This document shows, piece after piece, positions 1 through 7,900 of a DNA stretch of 64,000 bases (positions are counted from its first letter, which is position 1; each line of letters begins with the position of its first letter). The translations under genes were made by a program, and so were the position numbers. Under the pieces are notes generated by a model. The model saw nothing but the letters and a program-made list of their open reading frames with translations, searched no databases and was not told the DNA's origin. The DNA comes from Pseudorhodoferax sp. Leaf274 (GTDB taxonomy: Bacteria > Pseudomonadota > Gammaproteobacteria > Burkholderiales > Burkholderiaceae_C), in the NCBI RefSeq assembly GCF_001422445.1, contig NZ_LMNA01000030.1, forward strand, positions 328,365-392,364, in the 5' to 3' direction.

Positions 1-1394
1 TAGCCAGGTGCGCCTTCGACTTCCTCCACCACGACCTCGGCCGCCGACAGCGGGCGCTGCGACTTGGTGGTCTCGCTCGAATTGGCCGGGTCGCCGTCGA
101 CGTAGGCCATGATCCATTCGTTCAGCCAGCGCTCCATCGCGTCGCGCGACTTGAAGGAGCCGACCTTGTCGCGCACCATGCACTTGAGGTAGTGGGCGAA
201 GCGGTTGCAGGCGAACAGGTAGGGCAGGCGCGCGGCCAGCGAGGCGTTGGCGGTGGCGTCGGGGTCGTCGTACTCGGCGGGCTTTTGCAGCGACTGGCCG
301 CCGATGAAGGCTGCGAAGTCGGAGTTCTTGCGGTGGATCATCGCCAGGAAGCCGGCCTTGCTGAGCTCGGCCTCGCGGCGGTCGGAGATCGCGATCTCGG
401 TCGGGCACTTCATGTCCACGCCGCCGTCGTCGGTCGGGAAGCTGTGGGTGGGCAGGTTCTCGACGGCGCCGCCGGACTCGATGCCGCGGATGCGCGAGCA
501 CCAGCCGTAGAGCTTGAACGAGCGGTTGATGTTCGTGGCCATGGCGTAGGCCGCGTTGCACCAGCTGTACTTGTCGTGGTCGGCGCCGACCGTGTCTTCC
601 TCGAAGTTGAAGGCGTCGATGGGCGCGGTCTTGGGGCCGTAGGGCAGGCGGCCCAGGAAGCGCGGCATGCACATCGCCAGATAGCGCGCGTCGTCGCTCT
701 CGCGCAGCGAGCGCCAGGCGGCGTACTCGGGCGTGCTGAAGATCTTGGTCAGGTCGCGCGGGTTGGCCAGCTCGCCCCACGAATCCATCTGCATCACGGT
801 CGGCGCGGCGCCGGTGATGAAGGGTGCGTGCGCGGCCGCGGCGATCTTGGACATCTCGCCCAGCAGCTCCACGTCGGGCGGCGAATGGTCGAAGTGGTAG
901 TCGCCCACCAGCGCGCCGAAAGGCTCGCCGCCGAACTGGCCGTATTCCTCTTCGTACAGCTTCTTGAACAGCGGCGACTGGTCCCAGGCCGTGCCCTTGT
1001 AGCGCTTGAGCGTCTTGCCCAGGTCCTGCTTGGAGATGGACATCACGCGGATCTTGAGCTGCTCGTCGGTCTCCGTGTTGTTGACCATGTAGTGCAGGCC
1101 GCGCCAGGCCGATTCGAGCTTCTGGAAGTCGGCGTGGTGCAGGATCAGGTTGATCTGCTCGGACAGCTTGCGGTCGATCGCGGCGATCATCGACTCGATG
1201 CTGGCGACCGTGTTGCTGCTGATCAGCTTGGCGTTGGTCAGTGCCTGGGCGGCCAGCGTCTGGACGGCGGCCTCGACCGCCGAGCGTGCCTCGTCGGACT
1301 TGGGCTTGAATTCCTTGTTCAGCAGCGAGGCAAAGTCGTTGCCCTCGACCGTGACGCCCTCGAACGCGGCGCCGTGTTGTTGCAGTTCAGCCAT
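1..1394 (-). CDS. tssC: T6SS contractile sheath large subunit TssC (partial, C-terminus off window)
   Basis: Large subunit of the type VI secretion sheath (TssC/VipB). It co-assembles with TssB into the cytoplasmic tube around Hcp, whose contraction fires the effector spike. The ATG at 1394 opens a frame of 464 residues that reaches the window edge without a stop. The family is usually just under 500 residues, so only the last few dozen should be missing. Recognisable family blocks are KLYEEEYGQFGG near residue 130, the FNFEEDT/DKYSWCNAAYAM segment in the middle and LPYLFACNRFAHYLK near the visible end. It starts 32 bp after the tssB stop on the same strand, the usual tssB-tssC order, so the two are almost certainly cotranscribed. 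Identification is secure; only the end is unseen. Confidence 0.95.
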   Translation of the reverse strand, partial: MAELQQHGAAFEGVTVEGNDFASLLNKEFKPKSDEARSAVEAAVQTLAAQALTNAKLISSNTVASIESMIAAIDRKLSEQINLILHHADFQKLESAWRGLHYMVNNTETDEQLKIRVMSISKQDLGKTLKRYKGTAWDQSPLFKKLYEEEYGQFGGEPFGALVGDYHFDHSPPDVELLGEMSKIAAAAHAPFITGAAPTVMQMDSWGELANPRDLTKIFSTPEYAAWRSLRESDDARYLAMCMPRFLGRLPYGPKTAPIDAFNFEEDTVGADHDKYSWCNAAYAMATNINRSFKLYGWCSRIRGIESGGAVENLPTHSFPTDDGGVDMKCPTEIAISDRREAELSKAGFLAMIHRKNSDFAAFIGGQSLQKPAEYDDPDATANASLAARLPYLFACNRFAHYLKCMVRDKVGSFKSRDAMERWLNEWIMAYVDGDPANSSETTKSQRPLSAAEVVVEEVEGAPG

Positions 1395-1426
1395 GAAGGA
1401 GCTCCGGATGCCTTGTGGTGATGGGG

Positions 1427-1924
1427 TCAGGCCTCGCTCGGCTTGGCCGAGGCGGACAGGCTGGCGAGCAGTGCGGGATCGTTCAGCACCTTGGCGATCA
1501 GCTCTTCGGCGCCGCCCTTGCCATCCATGTAGGTGACCAGGTTGGACAGCTGCTGGCGTGCTTCCAGCAGCTGCTTGAGGCCTTCGGACTTGGCCGCGAT
1601 CGCCGCGGGCGAGAAGTCGTCCATGTTCTCGAAGGTCAGGTCGATGGACAGGTTGCCGTCGCCCGTCAGCGTGTTGGGCACGGTGAACGCCACGCGGGGC
1701 TTCATGGCCTTCATGCGCGTGTCGAAGTTGTCGACGTCGAACTCCAGAAACTTGCGGTCGGCCACGGGCGGCAGCGGATCCTCCGGCTTGCCCGCCAGGT
1801 CGGCCATGACGCCCATGACGAATGGCAGCTGGATTTTCTTCTCCGCTCCATACAGTTCGACATCGTATTCAATCTGTACACGCGGTGCACGATTGCGTGC
1901 AATGAATTTCTGGCTACTGCCCAT
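1427..1924 (-). CDS. tssB: T6SS contractile sheath small subunit TssB
   Basis: Small subunit of the T6SS sheath (TssB/VipA), the obligate partner of TssC. It has 165 residues, the normal length for the family. Hallmarks are the N-terminal SSQKFIARNRAPRVQIEYDV strand, the LPFVMGVMADLAG block around residue 35 and the KFLEFDVDNFDTRMKAMKPR block around residue 65. The C-terminal helices (LKQLLEARQQLSNLVTYMDGK) form the part that packs against TssC. It sits between tssA and tssC, 82 bp after tssA and 32 bp before tssC. No internal promoter is evident. The ATG at 1924 is the only start that keeps the conserved N-terminus. Confidence 0.96.
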   Translation of the reverse strand: MGSSQKFIARNRAPRVQIEYDVELYGAEKKIQLPFVMGVMADLAGKPEDPLPPVADRKFLEFDVDNFDTRMKAMKPRVAFTVPNTLTGDGNLSIDLTFENMDDFSPAAIAAKSEGLKQLLEARQQLSNLVTYMDGKGGAEELIAKVLNDPALLASLSASAKPSEA

Positions 1925-2006
1925 GGTGACTCTCCGCTAGGTTAAACAAGCCCACGCTCGGCTGATGAATGAATAACAGTGTCAAGTGCCATTCATGGCA
2001 CATTAA

Positions 2007-3032
2007 TCAGTAGGAACCCGAATCCCGGACGGATTCAGGATCGACTCCCAGGATTTTGGCGACCTCGTTCAATGCATCGGGTGCGAGGTCGCGCACGAGC
2101 TGCAGAAAATCCTTGTCGATCAATCTCTCTGCGCGGCGCAGGAGTAACTGCGCCGGATTGGTGGGCTCATGGCGGTCCAGATAAGCGCAGACCAATTGGA
2201 TTGCACGCACGGCATCTTCGCGGCTGTCCACCGCGAATACGCCGGTGCGGCCGGATGCTATGGGGGCCTGCTGCGGCTGCCCGGGCTCTTCGTGCGCTTC
2301 CGTCGGCTCCGGAGTGCCGTCGGTCTGTGGCAGGACCGACTGGACGCCCACCAGCATCTCGCGCAGGTTCTTGGTGTCGGCCCCCTGGCCATCGCCGAAG
2401 CGCTCGTTCATGAGCGCGTGCAGGGCCCGCAGGTGGCGCAGGGCCTCCTCCACGGCGGTGGCCAGGCGCGCCGCCAGGTCGGGCTGGTCGCGCAGGGTGC
2501 CTTCGATCTGGCCGCGCGACAACACGGCTTCGTCCGCGCGGGGGGCCAGCTTGTCGCGGGCGATCTCCACGGTGCGCACGCGCAACGTGGAGACGCGCCG
2601 GTCGACGATCAGCTGCGCCTGCCGCACATCGCCGAGCAGCCCGCCGATGGCGTCCAGGCTGGCCAGCACGCTCAGGCGGGCGAATGCGTCGCCGTCGTCG
2701 GGGTCGGGCCGGGGGTGCAGGTCGTCCCAGTAGCGGTCGAGCCAGCCGTGCAGCAGCGCCAGGCCGGCGGGCAGGCCCTCCAGGCCCTCCAGGTGGACCA
2801 CGGCGCGCGTCCAGTGCATCGCCACGCGCAGGTCGCGCGTCTGCCCGAACAGCTGCTCGGCCAGGTCGCGGCCCAGGCGCCAATCGGGCGCCTCGGCCGG
2901 CCCGAACTGCGTTTCCGGCTTGCCGGCGACCGCCTGTTCCAGCTCCATGAAACTGGGGTCGTATTCGAGGTCAGGACCGCATGCGTCACCGTCGAGGGGC
3001 TCGAGCCAAACGTCGATCACCTGCGTATCCAT
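2007..3032 (-). CDS. tssA: T6SS baseplate/cap protein TssA
   Basis: TssA family protein (ImpA_N domain) that helps build the T6SS baseplate and the sheath-tube polymer. It has 341 residues. The N-terminal ImpA domain (about residues 10-130) contains CGPDLEYDPSFMELE and the DWRLGRDLAEQLFGQTRDLRVA block typical of the family. A middle Gln/Pro-rich linker (about 235-260) leads to a C-terminal helical domain ending in the LLLRRAERLIDKDFLQL block. The compact C-terminus suggests the short TssA class. It is first in the visible T6SS transcript, and an AT-richer gap upstream (3033-3300) probably carries its promoter. The T6SS locus presumably continues beyond the left window edge. Confidence 0.93.
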   Translation of the reverse strand: MDTQVIDVWLEPLDGDACGPDLEYDPSFMELEQAVAGKPETQFGPAEAPDWRLGRDLAEQLFGQTRDLRVAMHWTRAVVHLEGLEGLPAGLALLHGWLDRYWDDLHPRPDPDDGDAFARLSVLASLDAIGGLLGDVRQAQLIVDRRVSTLRVRTVEIARDKLAPRADEAVLSRGQIEGTLRDQPDLAARLATAVEEALRHLRALHALMNERFGDGQGADTKNLREMLVGVQSVLPQTDGTPEPTEAHEEPGQPQQAPIASGRTGVFAVDSREDAVRAIQLVCAYLDRHEPTNPAQLLLRRAERLIDKDFLQLVRDLAPDALNEVAKILGVDPESVRDSGSY

Positions 3033-3300
3033 GCTGCAAATCTGTGAGGGAGATTCTTGTTGAATGAATCAGGCGAAGCGACGCTCAACGCTATTGGGAC
3101 GGCGAAGTCTTGGAACCTTGAGATTGGGCTAGCCAGTCTAGTCTTTCAATGTAACACTCTGCACACGACGAAACCGAAATTTTTTAAAGCAGTTTGTTGT
3201 TGGATGCCGGCGCCCCGTTGAACACTCGGTATTCATTTGAATTTTTGTATGCAATCTCATCAAAAATGCTGAAGCGCATTATCTTTTGGGCAGGCGGGCA
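3033..3300. promoter_or_regulatory. Divergent intergenic region between tssA and the TPS operon
   Basis: This 268-bp gap separates two divergent transcription units. Its right half (about 3100-3290) is clearly more AT-rich than the surrounding genes, as expected for promoters. No sigma-54 site or strong palindrome is convincing by eye. A purine-poor GGCGGG just before 3301 is the only ribosome-site candidate for the TpsB gene. It is annotated as probable promoter DNA only because of position and composition. Confidence 0.4.
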
Positions 3301-4938
3301 ATGAGCACCATGATTATTCGACGCGTCGGCTCGGTGGCAGCGCCGGGCCTGTTGGCACTGGCCTGCGCGCTGTCGACGGCGCAGGCCCAGACGGCGGCTG
3401 TGGCCGTGCAGCGCGAGGCGCGGCTGGAGGTGACGGCGTTCCGGATCGAGGGCAACACGCTGTTGCCCGAGGCCTCGCTGCAGGCCGTGCTCGCCCCCTT
3501 CAAGGGCGAGCGCAGCCTGGCCGACCTGAAGCAGGCCGCGGCCGCGGTGCAGGAGCAATACCGCCAAGCCGGCTATGGCGCGGTGATCGCCTACCTGCCA
3601 GAGCAGCGCCGCGCCGACGGGGCGGTCACGATCCGGGTGCTGGAAGGGCGCGTGGGGCGCGTGGTCGTGCTCGGCAACACCGCGTTCAGCGAAGCCAACA
3701 TCCGGCGCAGCCTGCCGCTGCTGGTGGAGGGCCAGACGCCGCAGGTGCAGCGGCTCGACGCGCAAATCCAGCTGGCCAACGAGAACCCGGCCAAGCAGCT
3801 GGCCGTGGTGCTGGAGCCCGGGCAGCAGCAGGGCGAGGTGGACGCGCGCATCAACGTGACCGAGCGCCCGGTGGGTGCCTGGTCGCTCAGTGCCGACAAC
3901 ACGGGCAACCGCGAGACGGGCCGCTACCGCGTCGGCCTGGCCTACCAGAACTTCGCCCTGTGGGACCTGGACCACCAGCTGATGCTGCAGGCCCAGACCT
4001 CGCCGGACCACGTGGACCAGGTCAAGATCTTCAGTGGCAGCTACCGCATTCCGTTCTACGGCCAGGGCCTGGCGTGGGACCTGTACGGCGCCTACTCGAG
4101 CGTGGACGGCGGCAGCACCAGCACCGCCGCGGGCGCGTTGCAGTTCAACGGCCGCGGCCGCGTGCTGGGCACGCGGCTGACCAAGCTGCTGCCGCGCCAG
4201 GGCGAGCGCGACCAGCGCGTGGTGCTGGGCCTGGACCAGCGCGCCTACCTCAACGACTGCGCCATCGCCGGGCTGCCGGCCGGCGTGTGCGGCGGCGCGG
4301 GCGAGAGCGTCACGGTCCAGCCGCTGAGCCTGGAATACCAGCTGCAGCAAGGCGGTGCCTTGCCCTATGGCGCCAACATCGCCCTCGTGCACAACCTGGG
4401 GCTGGGCGGGCGTAACAGCGGGCAGGCCGATTTCGAGGCCGTGCGCCCCGGTGCCCGGCGCGACTACAGCATCGCGCGGCTCGGCGGCTTCGTGCAGGTG
4501 GGGCTGCCGCGGGACTGGCGCGTGCAGGCGCGCGCCAACGGCCAGCTCAGCAACACCGCGCTGGTGCCGGGCGAGCAGTACGGGCTGGCCGGCGCCAGCG
4601 CCGTGCGCGGCTACGAGGAACGCGAAGTCAGCGGCGACCAGGGCGTCTCGGGCAGCATCGAGCTGGTGGGCCCGGAGCTCGGTGCGGCGCTTTCCGAATC
4701 GATCCAGAGCCTGCGCCTGCTGGCCTTCGTTGATGCGGGCCGCGTCTGGAACCGCGGCGGCGCGCCCTGCCTGGGCAACCGCGATGCCTGTTCGCTGGCC
4801 TCGGTGGGGCTGGGCATGCGGCTGGTGGCCGGAGGGCTGCAGCTGCGCGTGGACCTGGCCGATGCCCTGAAGGCCGGCACGCGGACCGACCGCCACGACC
4901 TGGGCCTGCACCTGCAGGCCATCTACAGCTTCCACTGA
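3301..4938 (+). CDS. TpsB-family outer-membrane transporter (ShlB/FhaC/HecB type)
   Basis: Two-partner-secretion transporter: an outer-membrane 16-strand barrel with periplasmic POTRA domains that exports its TpsA partner. It has 545 residues from the ATG at 3301; a TTG at 3286 and an ATG at 3310 are alternatives. A signal peptide ending ALSTAQAQ covers about residues 1-29. Two POTRA domains follow (about 45-195; the first has FRIEGNTLLPE, the second GNTAFSEANIRRSLP). The barrel begins near NVTERPVGAWSLSADNTGNRETG. The invariant VRGY motif of loop L6, which plugs the pore, is at residues 435-438. The last residues are YSFH instead of a terminal aromatic, a small oddity. It lies 41 bp upstream of the TpsA gene, so the two form a cognate pair. 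Confidence 0.93.
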   Translation: MSTMIIRRVGSVAAPGLLALACALSTAQAQTAAVAVQREARLEVTAFRIEGNTLLPEASLQAVLAPFKGERSLADLKQAAAAVQEQYRQAGYGAVIAYLPEQRRADGAVTIRVLEGRVGRVVVLGNTAFSEANIRRSLPLLVEGQTPQVQRLDAQIQLANENPAKQLAVVLEPGQQQGEVDARINVTERPVGAWSLSADNTGNRETGRYRVGLAYQNFALWDLDHQLMLQAQTSPDHVDQVKIFSGSYRIPFYGQGLAWDLYGAYSSVDGGSTSTAAGALQFNGRGRVLGTRLTKLLPRQGERDQRVVLGLDQRAYLNDCAIAGLPAGVCGGAGESVTVQPLSLEYQLQQGGALPYGANIALVHNLGLGGRNSGQADFEAVRPGARRDYSIARLGGFVQVGLPRDWRVQARANGQLSNTALVPGEQYGLAGASAVRGYEEREVSGDQGVSGSIELVGPELGAALSESIQSLRLLAFVDAGRVWNRGGAPCLGNRDACSLASVGLGMRLVAGGLQLRVDLADALKAGTRTDRHDLGLHLQAIYSFH

Positions 4939-4979
4939 GAAGCTGAAACGCCCCAACCCATGCCCACGCGAGACCTTCC

Positions 4980-7900
4980 ATGAGCAGCAAGCCCCACGCA
5001 CCTTCCACACGGCCGCGCGGCCCTGCGCCGCGGCCGCACCGGCTGGCCCTGGCGCTGGCGGCCGGCTCCCTGCTGACGCTGCCGCACGCGGGCGCGCAGG
5101 TGCTGCCCAGCGGCGCGGTGGTGGCGGCCGGCCAGGCGCAGATCGCCGTCAACGGCGCCAACATGACCGTCACCAACACGGCCAACACCATCCTGAACTG
5201 GAACAGCTTCTCGATCGGTGCGCAGAACGCCGTGCGCTTCCAGCAGCCGGGTGCGGCCAGCCAGGTGCTCAACCGCGTCACCGGCAACGATCCATCGCAG
5301 ATCCTGGGCCAGCTCAGCAGCAACGGCAAGGTCTGGTTGCTCAACCCCAACGGCGTGCTGTTCGGCCAGGGTGCGCGCATCGATGTGGCCGGCCTGGTCA
5401 CGTCCACGCTGCGCCTGAACGACCAGGACTGGCTGGCCGGGCGCTACGCCTTCGGCGCCGGCAATCCCGGCGCAGCGGTGGTGAACCAGGGCGAGCTGCG
5501 CAGCACGCTGGGCGGGCGCGTGGTGCTGCTGGGCGCCACGGTGCGCAACGAAGGGCTGATCGAAGCGCCGGGCGGGCAGGTGCTGCTGGCCGCCGGCGAG
5601 AGCCTGGAGCTGGTGGACACCGGTGCGCCGCACCTCAGCGTGCGCATCACCGCCCCGCAGGGCGAGGCGCTGAACCTGGGCACCCTGCGCGCCAGCGGCG
5701 GGCGCATCGACGTGCACGCCGCCGTGGTCAACCAGCAGGGCCTGGTGCAGGCCGACGGCCTGAGCGCCGGGCCGGCAGGCGAGATCGTGCTGCAGGCCAG
5801 CGGCCGGCTGAACCTGGCCGACGGCAGCAGCACCAGCGCCGCGTCCGCTGGCGGGCAGGGCGGCCAGGTCAAGCTGCTGGGCCGCGAGGTCGGCCTGTTC
5901 GGCCACGCGCGCGTGGACGCCTCGGGCGCCAGCGGTGGCGGCGAAGTGCTGGTAGGCGGCGGCCTGCAGGGCAAGGACGCCAGCGTGCCCAATGCCGACG
6001 CCGTGTACTTCGGCCGCGATGCGCAGATCAAGGCCGACGCCACCGTGCAAGGCGACGGCGGCCGCATCGTGCTGTGGAGCGACAGCGCCACGCGCGCGTT
6101 CGGCAGCCTCAGCGCGCGCGGCGGCGCGCAGGGCGGCGACGGCGGCTTCGTCGAGACCTCGGGCGGCTGGCTCGATGCGCGGCCGCTGGCCATCGACGTG
6201 GGCGCGGCGCACGGCAAGGCCGGGCAGTGGCTGCTCGACCCGTACAACATCACCATCGCCAACGGCGTCTCGGGCAGCGGCTACGACGCCAATTTCACCG
6301 CGAACGCCGACAACGCGGTGATCGATGCCAATACCCTGACGGCGGCGCTCAACGCCGGCACCAACGTGACGGTCTCGACCGGCGGGCCGGCCGGAACCCA
6401 GGCCGGCAACATCAGCATGGGTGGGGCATCGATCGTCACCAACGCCGTGAACCCCGGCAGCCTGACGCTGATCGCCGACGCGGACATCACCTTGACGGGC
6501 GCGACCATCGACAGTGCCACCTATGGAGGGCGCATGCCGGTCTCCCTGTTCGCCGGCCGCGGCGGCAGCGGCGGCATCTCCCTGTCCGTCAGCACCATCC
6601 GCACCGGTGGCGGCAACGTGATCCTGGGCGGGTATGGCACGGGCACGACCGCGGATGGCAACAGCTTTTCCGGGGCGGCCCCTGGCGGCGTGACGGTCTT
6701 CGGCGGCACGCTGGACGCGGCTGGCGGCCGGCTGGAGATCAATGCCACCCGGGCCAGCGGCAATGCGATCGACATGTCCAATTTCGGCGACTACCGCGCA
6801 GCCGACATCGTGATGCGTGGGCAGAGCACGGCTGGCGCCGGTGTGTCCATCAACGTCTCCTCGCTTGCGGCCACGCACAGCCTGTCCATCGATGGACGAG
6901 GCACCGGCAAGGGCGTCTACATCTACCGCAGCGAGCTGAGCGTGCAGCCCGTTGCCTTGGACAGCACGGCTTCCATGTCCGTGGTCGGCCGCAGCGAAGG
7001 TGTCGCCGCGGGGGTGGACTTGCAGTCGTCGACGGCGACGTCTGCGCAGCTGCGGGTGTCCAACGGCGCGTCCATGGCGCTGCGGGGCGCCAACATCTAT
7101 GACCCGGAAGCCCTGGGCTACCAGGCTGCCGTGAATCTGATCAACGCCTATTCCGACGGCTACGGCGGCTCGGTGCCTTTGCTGTACAGCGATTCCTACG
7201 GCGGGCCGATCTCGGTCAGCGCGCTGGGCTTGGACAACGAGATCGCCGGCCGCGGCCTGATCGCGAGGGCCAATGCGGGTTCGTTGGCCATGATCGCCCC
7301 CGGCAATCTGTCCCTGGACGCGGCTCGGCTCGATGCGGCGGGCCCCATCGAACTGCGCGCCCGGGAGATCGAATTGGCCAACAACACGGCCATCGTGTCC
7401 GGCGCTTCCGGTGACGCGATCGTGCTCAGCGGCAACGGCCCGGTCGCCATGGAGTACTTCTTCAACGACAACCCCGGCGCGCTGTCGACGCCCAACGGCC
7501 GCTGGATCGCCTGGGGCAGCGACGTCTTGGCCTCGTCCAGCTTCCAGGATGGCGGCCTGGCCTACGACTTCAAGCGCTATGGCGTGGGCAGCAGCGCCGA
7601 CTGGGCCGGCGACAGCGGCAACGGCTTCGTCTTCAGCGCCGGGCAGACCGCCGGCGTGAACCTGTTCGCGCTGAACAAGACCTACGACGGCACCACGCAG
7701 GCGCAGCTGTCCGGCGGTTCGGCCAGCGGCGTGAACGGCGACACCGGCAGCCTGCGCTCCGGCGCGACGGCGGCCTTTGCCGACAAGAACGCCGGCACCG
7801 GCAAGACCGTGAGCCTGACCAGCGCCGACCCGTTCGCGATGTTCGACAGCAATGGCAAACCGGTCTATGGCTACACGTTCAGCGGCACCGGCAGCGCGAC